A stretch of DNA of 64,000 nucleotides from Rhodococcoides corynebacterioides. GTDB taxonomy: Bacteria; Actinomycetota; Actinomycetes; Mycobacteriales; Mycobacteriaceae. The notes below the pieces were generated by a model. The model made no database searches. It saw only the letters and a program-made list of their open reading frames with translations, and had not been told where the DNA came from. The stretch lies in assembly GCF_019834675.1 (NCBI RefSeq), contig NZ_JABUBU010000017.1, positions 1-64,000 of the forward strand, read 5' to 3'. This document shows positions 53,418-62,698 of the stretch, one piece after another. Position numbers and translations under genes: made by a program. Every line of letters starts with the position of its first letter. Within the stretch, counting starts at the first letter, position 1.

Positions 53418-54632
53418 TCAATGGTCGTCCGTGCCGGACTGGAATGTGGCAAGTTCGTCCATCGGTGGGGCGTCCTGTTGTCCGAGAGCATGGAGCATCC
53501 ATCGGCCGTCGCGGTGGTGCATGACCAGCGGGACGATGAAGCTCAATTGGTTCGGATGCCACACGCCGTCGGCAAGGGCGGAGGTGTCGTGCAGAAAGAG
53601 TGCTTCCAGGCTCGGTCCGAGGAGGCGGGTGTGCGCTCCGATTCCCCAGTCGTCCGGATCCGGCAGTGCGGCGCGAAAGCCGCGAACATGCACTCGCTCG
53701 AAATGAACCCAGAGTGGGTGTGCAGGGGTCGGTTCGGCCAGCGCGCGGGCGACGGCATCATGGTCCCACCCATCCACCGTCATGGCTGCTGCGTTGTCGT
53801 CCACCCAGCGGGTGGTCAGAGTGATCCGATAGTCGGGATCGACACTCGGCCACGCAGCACGGAGGTCGCCGTCTCTGCAGGCGGTATACAGGAAGTCCCA
53901 CGCGGCGTTGACCAGGGGAATCTGCCCGAGAAAGCGGGCCCGTTCCGCCGGGTCCTTGTCGCGTAGGTGCAGGTACGCGGCACGCTGATCCTCGGGCATC
54001 GCACCGATCTGTTCGTCTGACAGTTCCGGTAGATCCGCACCGTTCTCGATACTGATTGCGGGACCGTCCGGTCGGAGCATGTCGAGTAGGGCGGCGGTGA
54101 ACTGCGGCGTCTGCTCCCGGAGGGAATCGATCAGCTCGACCAAGTCTCGGGGAGGTATGCGGTTGCGTTCCAACATTACGTTCAGGGCGTGAAGCACGGT
54201 GTCGGGATCCAGGTCGAGCTGGTCGCACAGAAAGTCGTCGGGGCCGAGGATCTCGATGTCGAACGGGTCGGCCGCGGCGGCGGGGAAGTCCTCGAGGTTC
54301 GAGGTCACGATCACTGCGGCGTTGGCGCGCACCGCGGCGGCCAGGACGTGCCGGTCCTTGGGGTCGTTGGTCATGGCTGCGATCAACTCGGTGTAGCCCC
54401 GTGTCTCCTCCTCTGCCAGTGGGAAGGCGGCGCGCATTGCTGCTACGCGGTGGGCCGCTTGCGTGGGCGTCTTCCGGAACCGGGGTCCGGAGAGGTTGCG
54501 CTCGACCTCATCGAGGAGGTCGGGGGACCACAGCGGTCGAAACAGGTCTGCGTCGGCGATGCTGAGGAGAACATCGCACAGTGTCTGCGGCAGCAGGACG
54601 CATGCATCGAGGACCACACGGAACGTTGCCAT
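53418..54632 (-). CDS. PIN-domain toxin with large C-terminal extension
   Basis: A 404-residue protein. Residues about 1-150 are a PIN ribonuclease domain: Asp9 in RVVLDACVLLP, acidic LLDEVERNL, NDPKDRHVLAAAV and TSNLEDFP provide the metal-binding acids. Helical sequence continues to about 190. PIN toxins of this type usually end there. Here about 200 extra residues follow, and the last part (LVNAAWDFLYTACRDGDLRA, then HHRDGRWMLHALG) resembles an NTF2/SnoaL-like cone fold. It lies 17 bp after its HTH antitoxin gene. It is predicted to cleave RNA when not neutralised; the role of the extension is unknown. Confidence 0.85.
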   Translation of the reverse strand: MATFRVVLDACVLLPQTLCDVLLSIADADLFRPLWSPDLLDEVERNLSGPRFRKTPTQAAHRVAAMRAAFPLAEEETRGYTELIAAMTNDPKDRHVLAAAVRANAAVIVTSNLEDFPAAAADPFDIEILGPDDFLCDQLDLDPDTVLHALNVMLERNRIPPRDLVELIDSLREQTPQFTAALLDMLRPDGPAISIENGADLPELSDEQIGAMPEDQRAAYLHLRDKDPAERARFLGQIPLVNAAWDFLYTACRDGDLRAAWPSVDPDYRITLTTRWVDDNAAAMTVDGWDHDAVARALAEPTPAHPLWVHFERVHVRGFRAALPDPDDWGIGAHTRLLGPSLEALFLHDTSALADGVWHPNQLSFIVPLVMHHRDGRWMLHALGQQDAPPMDELATFQSGTDDH

Positions 54633-54649
54633 CGGTAGCAGGTCTCGGT

Positions 54650-55114
54650 TCAGCGTGTGGTGATGGGGCCGCGGACCGCGTCCTGTGGGTCCGGTGTGGC
54701 CTGAGCTGCCATTGCATCGAGTGCTTGTCGCCGTGTGGCCTGCTGGTCGTCGCGGTAGGCGAGCACGTCCTTGAGTTCGACACGGCGGTGCCTCCCGGGC
54801 GTGGTGAACGGGATCCTCCCTGCATCGAGAAGCCGCACGAACGTCGGACGAGTGATGCCCAGCAGGTCCGCAGCTTCCTGCGTGGTCAGAACCGTGCGGT
54901 GAGGCTCGACAGTGACGGCGTTGCCTCGTGCCAATGCGGCCACCGCGTCGACGAGGACGGCACGCAGCTCGTCAGGGAGACGTACGCCGGCGGACTCGCC
55001 TTCTGCGGACACGTAGACCTCGTGATCGCCGGACAGTGCTACGCCGAGAGCATCGAGAACATCTCGGTCACCCGCAGGGGAGGGCAGAACGGTGCGTGTC
55101 ATCAATGCGGTCAT
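54650..55114 (-). CDS. HTH (excisionase-like) antitoxin
   Basis: A 154-residue protein with a MerR/excisionase-type helix-turn-helix (VLTTQEAADLLGITRPTFVR, then GRHRRVELKDVLAY, about 75-120). The N-terminal half may bind the toxin. This domain architecture is the usual partner of PIN toxins in actinobacteria. The ATG at 55114 lies 5 nt after a -10 TATGCT, indicating a leaderless message, and repeated CGAAAG elements overlap the upstream promoter. It probably represses its own operon together with the toxin. Confidence 0.85.
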   Translation of the reverse strand: MTALMTRTVLPSPAGDRDVLDALGVALSGDHEVYVSAEGESAGVRLPDELRAVLVDAVAALARGNAVTVEPHRTVLTTQEAADLLGITRPTFVRLLDAGRIPFTTPGRHRRVELKDVLAYRDDQQATRRQALDAMAAQATPDPQDAVRGPITTR

Positions 55115-55119
55115 GACTC

Positions 55120-55143
55120 AGCATAAATCGAAAGAAACGAAAG
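55120..55143 (-). promoter_or_regulatory. Antitoxin promoter with direct-repeat operator
   Basis: The -10 TATGCT (55120-55125, minus strand) lies 5 nt before the antitoxin ATG. Two CGAAAG direct repeats (55129-55134 and 55138-55143) sit 9 bp apart just upstream. This fits an autorepressed toxin-antitoxin operon. Confidence 0.5.
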
Positions 55144-55233
55144 CGGCAACCCGGGTTCAGCGTCCCGCGCGGGTGCCCGAAAGATCCCGTCCGGTGACGA
55201 GAGCTGTTCCGCCGGTGTAATCGATCGTGACGG

Positions 55234-55668
55234 TCACGGTCGCGTGAACAGCATGGGCACGTGGTCGATGCCCGCCTCGAGGTAGTTCTCCCCCGTCCGG
55301 ACGAACCCGAAGCGCCCGTACCAACCCTCGAGGTAGGCCTGCGCGGAGATGGCGACGTCGGTCCCTGCGTGATCGAGTGCGGCCCGCACCAGGTCGGCCG
55401 CGAGACCGCGGCCGCGGGCCTGCTGCGCCGTCGCCACGCGGCCGACATGCGCCGGCGTGTCGTCCTGGAGCAGTCGCAGGGTGGCCAGGACCTCCCCGTT
55501 CTCCTCCACCCAGAACAAGGTGGTGGTGTCCTCGAGGTCCCGACCGTCGATCTCCTCCTCGTCCACGATGCGCTGCTCGTGGACGAACACCTGTGTCCGC
55601 AGACGCAGAATGCGGTACAGCACAGCAGGATCGGCGTCCCGGACCGTCGCCCGGCCGATGGTGACCAC
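55234..55668 (-). CDS. GNAT-family N-acetyltransferase (ElaA-like)
   Basis: A 144-residue acetyltransferase of the ElaA group. VLYRILRLRTQVFVHEQRIV is the typical start, and VGRVATAQQARGRGLAADLV carries the acetyl-CoA pyrophosphate loop (Q/RxxGxG/A). YGRFGFVRTGENYLEAGIDH is the conserved C-terminus. The start is GTG 55668, one base after the stop of the upstream 55-residue gene, so they are coupled. The substrate is unknown. Confidence 0.88.
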   Translation of the reverse strand: MVTIGRATVRDADPAVLYRILRLRTQVFVHEQRIVDEEEIDGRDLEDTTTLFWVEENGEVLATLRLLQDDTPAHVGRVATAQQARGRGLAADLVRAALDHAGTDVAISAQAYLEGWYGRFGFVRTGENYLEAGIDHVPMLFTRP

Positions 55669-55669
55669 G

Positions 55670-55837
55670 TCAGTCGGTGCCTTCGCGCGCTTCGGTCTCG
55701 GCCACCTCGGGCGCGTTCTCCCGGGTCGCCATGCCGCCGGCGCCGCCCTGGTCCGCCGGACCCGGACGGCCGCCCTTGGGTTCGGACGACGTGGGCTCGG
55801 ACGACGCAGTTGAGGAAGAATTCTCGTTCTCGGCCAT
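55670..55837 (-). CDS. Small disordered acidic protein
   Basis: A 55-residue ORF beginning MAENENSSSTASSEPTSSEP. It is rich in Ser, Glu, Gly and Pro and predicted to be disordered, with a GGRPGPADQGGAGG middle. Support comes from a -10 TAGCCT 6 nt before its ATG and tight coupling to the GNAT gene (1 bp apart). No function is known; it is easily missed because of its length. Confidence 0.6.
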   Translation of the reverse strand: MAENENSSSTASSEPTSSEPKGGRPGPADQGGAGGMATRENAPEVAETEAREGTD

Positions 55838-55843
55838 GACGTC

Positions 55844-55849
55844 AGGCTA
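55844..55849 (-). promoter_or_regulatory. Leaderless promoter -10 (TAGCCT) of the small-protein/GNAT operon
   Basis: TAGCCT on the minus strand is followed by 6 nt and the ATG at 55837, indicating a leaderless transcript. Confidence 0.45.
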
Positions 55850-55857
55850 GTCCGCGC

Positions 55858-56934
55858 TCACGACGCGCCGGAGAACTCGCCCGTGGCGAGGAACCGGTCG
55901 ATGCGGTCGTGCTCGGCGGCGAGGTCCCACCCACGCTCGGCCACCCACGCGTCGTCGTAGTAGGTGTGCTCGTACCGCTCCCCGCCGTCGCAGAGCAGGG
56001 TGACGATGCTGCCCCGCTCCCCCGCGGCGCGCATCTCCGAGACCAGCCGAAACGCGCCGATCAGATTGGTCCCCGTCGACCCGCCGGCATGGAGTCCGGT
56101 GACCCGGCCGAGCATGCGCGCCGCGGCGACCGACGCGGCGTCGGGCACACGCTCCATCCGTTCGATGACCGCGGGGACGAACGACGGCTCGACGCGCGGG
56201 CGACCGATACCCTCGATGCGCGACCCGGTGCCGACGACGTCGCGTCGGCCGGTGAGCCACGCGTCATGGAACGCGGAGCCCTCGGGGTCGACGACGCAGA
56301 CGCGCGTCGGGACGCGGCGGTAGCGCACGTACCGGCCGATGGTGGCCGACGTGCCGCCGGTGCCCGCGCCGACCACCACCCACGACGGCACGGGGAACCG
56401 CTCCAGGGACATCTGATCGAAGATGGAGGCGGCGATGGAATTGTTGCCGCGCCAGTCGGTGACCACCGAGGCGTTGGTGAACTGATCGAGGTACAACCAG
56501 TTCTCCTGTGCGCCCAGCTCTTCCGCGACGTCGTACACCGCGCCCGAGGACTCGACCAGGCGACAGATGCCGCCGTACCGCTCGATGAGGGCGATCTTGG
56601 CGGGCGAGGTGGACGCCGGCATCACGGCGACGAATTCCAGCCCGATCAGTCGCGCGAAGTAGGCCTCGGACACCGCGGTCGACCCGGACGACGCCTCCAC
56701 CAGGGTGGTGTCCGGGCCGATGTCGCCGTTCGCGAGCCCGAACAGGAACAGCGAGCGCGCCAGGCGGTGCTTGAGCGAACCGGTGGGGTGCACCGACTCG
56801 TCCTTGAGGTAGAGGTCGATCCCCCACGACGCGGGCAGCGGGAACGGGTGCAGGTGGGTGTCCGCGCTGCGGTTGGCGTCGGCCTCGACGATCCGCAGCG
56901 CGTTCTCCACCCAGTCACGGTCTTCGATGCGCAT
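55858..56934 (-). CDS. PLP-dependent cysteine synthase-fold enzyme (cysteine desulfhydrase-like)
   Basis: A 358-residue fold-type II PLP enzyme. Lys55 in [11 protein letters not shown] is the expected Schiff-base lysine. [15 protein letters not shown] is the substrate-carboxylate loop and [15 protein letters not shown] is the phosphate-binding loop. It resembles the Cds1-type L-cysteine desulfhydrase/cysteine synthase group of actinobacteria, which releases H2S or makes cysteine. The start is ATG 56934; ATG 56943 is nearly as likely. It is divergent from the type III PKS. Confidence 0.85.
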   Translation of the reverse strand: MRIEDRDWVENALRIVEADANRSADTHLHPFPLPASWGIDLYLKDESVHPTGSLKHRLARSLFLFGLANGDIGPDTTLVEASSGSTAVSEAYFARLIGLEFVAVMPASTSPAKIALIERYGGICRLVESSGAVYDVAEELGAQENWLYLDQFTNASVVTDWRGNNSIAASIFDQMSLERFPVPSWVVVGAGTGGTSATIGRYVRYRRVPTRVCVVDPEGSAFHDAWLTGRRDVVGTGSRIEGIGRPRVEPSFVPAVIERMERVPDAASVAAARMLGRVTGLHAGGSTGTNLIGAFRLVSEMRAAGERGSIVTLLCDGGERYEHTYYDDAWVAERGWDLAAEHDRIDRFLATGEFSGAS

Positions 56935-56986
56935 ACCCACCATTGTCGCGGTGGTTGGCGATCCGGTGGACGGGAACCCCGCTGGG

Positions 56987-58030
56987 GTGAGTCCCACCAC
57001 CGCCTACGTCAACGCGATCGCCACCGCGGTACCCGAGTACGACGTGCACGACGACTTCGTCGCGTACGCGCAGAACTCCTTCGCCGAACGGCGCAAGCAC
57101 CTGCTGTTCCGTCGGATGGCCGAGCGCGCGCAGATCAGCCATCGGTGGGCGGCGTTCCCGTCGGTCGCGAGTTTCTACGGCGACGACCCCAATGCCGTCG
57201 ACACCGAGACCCGCATGATCGAGTTCGAGCGCAGCGCACCGGATCTCGCGGTGCGGGCCGTCGACGGCCTGGGGCTCGGGGCCGGGGCGGCGGACGTGAC
57301 CCACCTGATCGTGTTGACCTGCACCGGGTTCTACGCGCCGGGCATCGACTTCGAGATCATGCGTCGGTGCGGCGTTCCCACCACGGTCGAGCGCACGCAG
57401 GTCGGCTTCATGGGGTGCTTCGCCGGGATCAACGGACTCAAGCTCGCGCACCACATCGTGCGCTCCGAGCCGACCGCGCGTGTCCTGGTGGTCAGCGTGG
57501 AGCTGTGCTCGCTGCACATGCAGTCCACGCAGGACCTCGAGACGATGCTCTCGTTCCTCGTCTTCGGCGACGGCGCGGCGGCGGTGCTGGTGACGGCCGA
57601 CGAGCAGGGTCTCGCCCTCGAGTCGTTCCAGGCGCTGATGATCGAGGATTCGCGCGAGCTGATCACGTGGCGGATCGGCGGGATGGGCTTCGACATGGTG
57701 CTGTCCGGCAAGGTGCCGGGCTCGCTGTCACGCGCGCTCGACGCACCCACGATGAAGACGGTGCTCGCGGGCTCGGAGGCGTCGTCGATCGACCTCTGGG
57801 CGATCCACCCCGGCGGCCGGTCCATTCTCGACGCCGTGGAGGGCGCGTTGGAGCTGACGCCGGACCGGCTGTCGGCGTCCCGGAAGGTTCTGGACGACTA
57901 CGGCAACATGTCCTCGGCCACCGTCCTCTTCGTGCTGAAGGAGATGATGGACCGCGGTGACACCGGTCGCGGCTGCGCGATGGCGTTCGGGCCCGGCCTC
58001 ACCGCCGAGACCATGCTGTTCCGGGCCTGA
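56987..58030 (+). CDS. Type III polyketide synthase (chalcone synthase-like)
   Basis: A 347-residue type III PKS. The catalytic triad is visible: Cys144 in [13 protein letters not shown], His274 in [13 protein letters not shown] and Asn307 in [10 protein letters not shown]. It condenses malonyl-CoA onto an acyl starter to make alkylresorcinol, pyrone or similar products. The start is GTG 56987, where the conserved [14 protein letters not shown] begins; GTG 56951 would add 12 poorly conserved residues. No methyltransferase or tailoring oxidase follows. The convergent acyl-CoA synthetase directly abuts it and could supply a starter. Confidence 0.88.
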   Translation: MSPTTAYVNAIATAVPEYDVHDDFVAYAQNSFAERRKHLLFRRMAERAQISHRWAAFPSVASFYGDDPNAVDTETRMIEFERSAPDLAVRAVDGLGLGAGAADVTHLIVLTCTGFYAPGIDFEIMRRCGVPTTVERTQVGFMGCFAGINGLKLAHHIVRSEPTARVLVVSVELCSLHMQSTQDLETMLSFLVFGDGAAAVLVTADEQGLALESFQALMIEDSRELITWRIGGMGFDMVLSGKVPGSLSRALDAPTMKTVLAGSEASSIDLWAIHPGGRSILDAVEGALELTPDRLSASRKVLDDYGNMSSATVLFVLKEMMDRGDTGRGCAMAFGPGLTAETMLFRA

Positions 58031-59656
58031 TCAGCGCGCGAACCGCTCCCGCAGCTCGATCTTGCGGACCTTGCCCGTCACCGTCATGGGGAACTCGTCG
58101 AGCACCTCGACGTAGCGGGGGATCTTGTAGTGCGCCAGCTGTCCGCGGCAGAACTCCCGCAGGTCGTCCGCGGTGAGGGTCGTCGCCCCGTCCCGCAGCC
58201 GCACGCAGGCCAGCAGTTCCTCGCCGTACTTCGCATCGGGAACGCCCACCACCTGCGCATCGAGGATATCGGGGTGCGTGTAGAGGAACTCCTCGATCTC
58301 GCGCGGGTAGATGTTCTCGCCGCCCCGGATCACCATGTCCTTGATCCGGCCGGTGACGGCGACGTAGCCGTCGTCGTCCATGACGCCGATGTCGCCGGTG
58401 TGCATCCACCGGTCGTCGTCGATGGCCTCGGCGGTCTTCTCGGGGTTGTTCCAGTACCCCAGCATCACCGAGTAGCCGCGGGTGCACAGCTCGCCCGGCT
58501 CGCCGTGCGGCACCGTCTCCCCGGTGACGGGATCGACGATCTTCACCTCGAGGTGCGGTCCGACGCGGCCGACCGTGGACACGCGCTGCTCGAGGGTGTC
58601 GTCCGAGCGGGTCTGCAGCGAGACCGGTGACGTCTCCGTCATGCCGTACGCGATGGACACCTCGGTCATGCCGAGGACCTCGATGACCTGCTTCATCACC
58701 TCGGTGGGGCACGGTGAGCCGGCCATGATGCCGGTGCGCAGGCTGCCGAGGTCGTGGTCGGCTGCACCGTCGTCGCCGGCACCGTCGAGCGCGGCGAGGA
58801 CGGCGATGAACATGGTCGGCACGCCGTAGAGCGACGTGCACCGCTCCGCCGTCACCGCCCGCAGCACCGCGGCGGGGTCGAACGACGGACCCGGAATCAC
58901 CATCGCCGCACCGTGCGAGGTGCAGGCGAGATTGCCCATCACCATGCCGAAGCAGTGGTAGAACGGCACCGGAATGCAGACGCGGTCCCGTTCGGTGTAG
59001 TGGCAGAGCTCGCCGACGAAATAGCCGTTGTTGAGGATGTTCCGGTGGCTGAGGGTCGCGCCCTTGGGGAACCCGGTGGTGCCCGAGGTGTACTGGATGT
59101 TGATCGCGTCGTCCGCGGTCAACTCGGCCGAGCGGGTCGCCAGCTGCTCCGCCGACACCGCCTCCCCCGCCTGCGCGACCGCGGCCCAGTCGTCGGTGTC
59201 CATGAACACCACGCGGCGCAGGTCGGGGCAGTCGCCGCGGACCTCCTCGATCATCGCGGCGTAGTCACTGGTCGCGTGCGCGGTGACGGCCACCAGGATC
59301 GACACCTGCGCCTGCGTCAGCACGTACTGCAGCTCCCGCGCGCGGTAGGCCGGGTTGACGGTCACCAGCACCGCGCCGATCTTGGCGGTGGCGTACTGCA
59401 GGATCGTCCACTCGGGTCGGTTGGGTGCCCAGACGGCGACGCGATCACCCTGCGCGACCCCGTCGGCCAGCAGCCCGCGGGCGACGGCGTCGACGTCCCG
59501 ACGCAGCTCCTCGTACGTCCACCGACGTCCCGACGCCAGGTCGATCAGCGCGTCGTTCGTCCCGACGCGGGCGACGGTCCGGTCGAAGTCGTCACCGATG
59601 GTGTCGGTGAGCAGCGGCGTGGTGGTCTCACCGGCGGACAGGGACGGCTCGGACAC
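58031..59656 (-). CDS. Fatty-acyl-CoA synthetase (AMP-binding enzyme)
   Basis: A 541-residue ANL-superfamily enzyme. The P-loop [12 protein letters not shown] (189-200), the YGMTETSP motif, [24 protein letters not shown] and the C-terminal [12 protein letters not shown] with the catalytic Lys are all present. It activates carboxylic acids, probably medium to long chain, as acyl-CoA via acyl-AMP. The GTG at 59656 has GGAGGA upstream; the longer frame is spurious. It is convergent with the type III PKS, the stop codons being adjacent, so it may feed it, though no shared operon exists. Confidence 0.9.
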   Translation of the reverse strand: MSEPSLSAGETTTPLLTDTIGDDFDRTVARVGTNDALIDLASGRRWTYEELRRDVDAVARGLLADGVAQGDRVAVWAPNRPEWTILQYATAKIGAVLVTVNPAYRARELQYVLTQAQVSILVAVTAHATSDYAAMIEEVRGDCPDLRRVVFMDTDDWAAVAQAGEAVSAEQLATRSAELTADDAINIQYTSGTTGFPKGATLSHRNILNNGYFVGELCHYTERDRVCIPVPFYHCFGMVMGNLACTSHGAAMVIPGPSFDPAAVLRAVTAERCTSLYGVPTMFIAVLAALDGAGDDGAADHDLGSLRTGIMAGSPCPTEVMKQVIEVLGMTEVSIAYGMTETSPVSLQTRSDDTLEQRVSTVGRVGPHLEVKIVDPVTGETVPHGEPGELCTRGYSVMLGYWNNPEKTAEAIDDDRWMHTGDIGVMDDDGYVAVTGRIKDMVIRGGENIYPREIEEFLYTHPDILDAQVVGVPDAKYGEELLACVRLRDGATTLTADDLREFCRGQLAHYKIPRYVEVLDEFPMTVTGKVRKIELRERFAR

Positions 59657-59786
59657 GGGTTCCTCCGGGTGGGGTGGGATAGGCGCAGCGGGCAGCGGTG
59701 TGACCGACGCTAATGCAGCGCACCCTGCGGCGGGCCGGTTTCGGTTAATCGCCATTCATCGAAACGCGTGTCGTCCCCCGCCCCCC

Positions 59787-59792
59787 TAGAGT
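59787..59792 (+). promoter_or_regulatory. Leaderless promoter -10 (TAGAGT) of the amino-acid permease
   Basis: TAGAGT is followed by 7 nt and GTG 59800. The hexamer and spacing are identical to those at 8540. A GTG inside the hexamer itself (59791) is therefore unlikely to be the start. Confidence 0.5.
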
Positions 59793-59799
59793 GACGGCC

Positions 59800-61044
59800 G
59801 TGCCGCTCGCGAGACGACTCGGAACGTTCGACGCGGTGGCCATCGGGGTGGGATCGATGATCGGGGCGGGGATCTTCGCCGCGCTGGGTCCGGCCGCGGC
59901 GGCCGCCGGGTCCTGGCTGCTGCCCGCCCTCGCGGTCGCGGCGGTGGTGGCGTTCTGCAACGCGACGTCCACCGCCCAGTTGGCGGCGCAGCATCCGACG
60001 TCGGGCGGTGTCTACGCCTACGGCCGGGCCGAGCTGAACGAGTGGTGGGGGTTCGCCGCGGGCTGGTGCTTCGTGGTGGGCAAGACCGCGAGCTGCGCCG
60101 CGATGGCCTGGACCGTCGGCACCTACGCCTGGCCCGACCACGCCCGCCCGGTCGCCGTGCTGGTCGTGCTGGTGGTCACGGCGATCGACCTCGCCGGCAT
60201 CACGCGGACGGCGCTCGCCACCCGCGTCGTCGTCGCGATCGTGGGAGCGATTCTGCTGGCCGTGGTGGTGGCGGGCGCGGCGTCGTCACCCGACCTGGCC
60301 GCCGTCGTCCCGTCGGGCGGGCCGGGTCTCGGCGGGGTGCTGGGGGCGGCGGGGATTCTGTTCTTCGCCTTCGCGGGGTACGCGCGCATCGCGACGCTCG
60401 GTGAGGAGGTGCGCGATCCGGCGCGCACCGTTCCGCGAGCCGTGGTGCTGGCGTTCGCCGTGGTGATCGTCGCCTACACGGCCGTCGCGGTGACCGTGCT
60501 CGCCGTCCTCGGGGCCGACGGCGTGGCCGCGTCTCCGGCGCCGGTGGCGGCCGCTGTCGCCGAGCTGGGGCACCCCGCGCTGGACGCGGCGGTGCGGGGC
60601 GCCGCGGTACTGGCGTCCGCGGGCGCGTTGCTGGCCCTGCTGGCGGGGCTGTCGCGCACCACGCTGGCGATGGCGCGGGAGGGTGACCTCCCGACGCGGT
60701 GGGCGCGCATCGACGACGCGCGGTCGACCCCGCGGACGGCGACGCTCGTCGTCGCGGCGGTGATCGTCGTGCTCACGGCCACCGTGGATATCCGCGAGAT
60801 GATCGGATTCTCGTCCTTCGGGGTGTTGCTCTACTACGCGGTGGCGAATATCGCGGCCGCGCGGCAACGGGGGGCCGCGCGGCGCTACCCGCGCATTCTC
60901 CAGGGGGTCGGACTGCTGGGCTGCGGCGCATTGGTGGTGACGCTGCCGCCGGCGTCCGTTGGGGCCGGCGCGGCCGTCGTCGGAATCGGACTGATCGGGC
61001 GCGTGGTGGTCCGCCGCTGCGGGACCGGCCCCGAATTGTGCTGA
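59800..61044 (+). CDS. APC-superfamily amino-acid permease
   Basis: A 414-residue transporter with about 12 hydrophobic helices. The first helix carries the glycine-rich [19 protein letters not shown] motif of APC permeases, and [21 protein letters not shown] and [15 protein letters not shown] are family-typical. It probably imports or exchanges amino acids or amines by proton symport. The GTG at 59800 is preferred on the leaderless promoter. It is followed by a 29-bp gap to the convergent lsr2. Confidence 0.87.
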   Translation: MPLARRLGTFDAVAIGVGSMIGAGIFAALGPAAAAAGSWLLPALAVAAVVAFCNATSTAQLAAQHPTSGGVYAYGRAELNEWWGFAAGWCFVVGKTASCAAMAWTVGTYAWPDHARPVAVLVVLVVTAIDLAGITRTALATRVVVAIVGAILLAVVVAGAASSPDLAAVVPSGGPGLGGVLGAAGILFFAFAGYARIATLGEEVRDPARTVPRAVVLAFAVVIVAYTAVAVTVLAVLGADGVAASPAPVAAAVAELGHPALDAAVRGAAVLASAGALLALLAGLSRTTLAMAREGDLPTRWARIDDARSTPRTATLVVAAVIVVLTATVDIREMIGFSSFGVLLYYAVANIAAARQRGAARRYPRILQGVGLLGCGALVVTLPPASVGAGAAVVGIGLIGRVVVRRCGTGPELC

Positions 61045-61073
61045 GCCTAGGACCGGGCGAACGACCGGGCGAA

Positions 61074-61427
61074 CTACTGGGCGGCGTTGTACGCGTCCGC
61101 GACCTCCGCGGGAATACGTCCGCGGGCCGAGACCGTGTAGCCGTTCTGTGCGGCCCACTCGCGAATCGCCTTGGTCTGCAGCGGATCCCGAGCCGGAGTC
61201 GCGGTCGAGGACTTCTTCGCCGTCGCCTTCTTGGTCCGACCGTTCAGTTTGGTCGCGTAACCGGTCCAGTAATCGAGTTGCTTCCGGAATTCCTTGGCAT
61301 TCTTGGTGCCGAGGTCGATTTCGTAATCGACCCCGTCGACCGCGAATCCGATGGTTTCGCCCTTACCGGACTTGATGGGGGAACCGTCGATGTCGTCGAC
61401 CAATTCCACGTAGACCTGCTTTGCCAT
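61074..61427 (-). CDS. lsr2: Nucleoid-associated protein Lsr2
   Basis: A 117-residue Lsr2. The N-terminal dimerisation domain ([19 protein letters not shown], 1-60) is followed by a Lys/Ala/Thr linker (about 63-80) and the DNA-binding domain ([20 protein letters not shown]). Its Arg-Gly-Arg hook enters the AT-rich minor groove. It silences horizontally acquired AT-rich DNA in actinobacteria. The ATG at 61427 has AGAGGGG upstream. Confidence is very high. Confidence 0.97.
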   Translation of the reverse strand: MAKQVYVELVDDIDGSPIKSGKGETIGFAVDGVDYEIDLGTKNAKEFRKQLDYWTGYATKLNGRTKKATAKKSSTATPARDPLQTKAIREWAAQNGYTVSARGRIPAEVADAYNAAQ

Positions 61428-61649
61428 GACGGCCCCTCTGTTCGCTGCGGTGGACTCATCGGCCCGTCACTCACCGCCACGGTGAAATGCGGTTCCGACC
61501 CGGAGTTTATCCATGGTGTCCGGAACAATGCGAGTGCGGGTTTATCGTCGGCGATTCGGGCACACCGGAACCGGCCGGTAGGTCCGGGGAACAACCTCGT
61601 CGGCGTCGTGGTTGCACCACGGTCAGTCGCTATCGAAAGGTGTGTCGTC

Positions 61650-62642
61650 GTGGTCGTCCCGTTGTCGGTCCTGGACCTTGCTCATATCGCCGAAGGCCGC
61701 ACGGCCGCAGACAGTTTCGCCGCCAGCGTGGCGCTCGCGTGGACGGCGGAGGAGTCGGGCTACCGGCGAGTCTGGTACGCCGAGCACCACAACATGCCGT
61801 CGATCGCGTCGTCGGCGACGTCGGTGGTGATCGCGCACGTCGCCGCGCACACGTCCACGATTCGTCTCGGCGCCGGGGGCGTCATGCTTCCCAACCACTC
61901 CCCGCTCACCATCGCGGAGCAGTTCGGCACACTCGCCACGCTGCATCCCGGTCGCATCGACCTCGGTCTCGGCCGCGCGCCGGGATCCGATCAGAACACC
62001 ATGCGGGCGCTGCGCCGCGATCCGTCGTCGGCGGACAGCTTCCCGCAGGACGTGCTGGAACTGCAGGCGTACCTCGCCGGCGCCAGCCGGATTCCGGGTG
62101 TGGCCGCCGTGCCGGGAGCCGGAACCAATGTGCCGCTGTACATCCTCGGATCGTCGTTGTTCGGCGCTCAGCTCGCCGCGCACCTGGGTCTCCCCTACGC
62201 CAACGCCTCGCACTTCGCGCCCGACTCGCTGGCCGAGGCCGTGTCGGTCTACCGCGAGACCTTTCGTCCGTCCGCGGCACTGGCCGAGCCCTACGTGATC
62301 GCCGGGGTCAACGCCGTGGTCTCCGAGAACGCTGCGCGGGCCCACGAATTGCTCGAGCAGGGCATCCGTCGCCGGGTCGTCCAGATGGTCGGGCGCGGGC
62401 AGACGTTCACGCCCGAGGAGGTGGACATGATCATGGACTCCCCCGCCGGGCGACAGATCCAGGGGATGACCAGGTTCACCGCCGTCGGGACGCCGGCCGA
62501 GGCGTCGCGCTACATCGCGGAGTTCGCCGATCGCCACGGCGTCGACGAGGTGATCGTGGCCAGCGGCATCGACGACACCGACGAGCGGCTCGAGTCCTAC
62601 CGCCTGCTCGCGCAGGAGCACCTGCACGCCGCCGTGGCCTGA
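61650..62642 (+). CDS. LLM-class flavin-dependent oxidoreductase (luciferase-like)
   Basis: A 330-residue TIM-barrel flavoprotein of the bacterial luciferase family, MsnO8-like group. [20 protein letters not shown] (start), [19 protein letters not shown] and [20 protein letters not shown] are diagnostic, and [18 protein letters not shown] lies in the core. It uses FMNH2 or F420 to oxidise a small molecule. The start is GTG 61650 with GAAAGG 9 nt upstream; a long upstream frame is spurious. It is convergent with the sigma-factor gene, with a shared hairpin between. Confidence 0.88.
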   Translation: MVVPLSVLDLAHIAEGRTAADSFAASVALAWTAEESGYRRVWYAEHHNMPSIASSATSVVIAHVAAHTSTIRLGAGGVMLPNHSPLTIAEQFGTLATLHPGRIDLGLGRAPGSDQNTMRALRRDPSSADSFPQDVLELQAYLAGASRIPGVAAVPGAGTNVPLYILGSSLFGAQLAAHLGLPYANASHFAPDSLAEAVSVYRETFRPSAALAEPYVIAGVNAVVSENAARAHELLEQGIRRRVVQMVGRGQTFTPEEVDMIMDSPAGRQIQGMTRFTAVGTPAEASRYIAEFADRHGVDEVIVASGIDDTDERLESYRLLAQEHLHAAVA

Positions 62643-62662
62643 CCCGTGCCCGACCCGGGCCG

Positions 62663-62698
62663 GCCACCTAACCCCGACGGTCAGCCGGGGTAGGTGGC
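62663..62698. terminator. Bidirectional terminator between the luciferase-like and sigma genes
   Basis: GCCACCTAACCCCG (62663-62676) pairs with CGGGGTAGGTGGC (62686-62698) except for one bulged A. The right arm overlaps the last codons of the sigma factor. It is likely to stop convergent transcription from both sides. Confidence 0.7.

Noticed and set aside
60699..61649. N-terminal extension of the luciferase-like protein by about 317 codons
   Set aside because: It overlaps the permease and lsr2 in the wrong frame and carries no domain. GTG 61650 has an RBS and the family's normal start.
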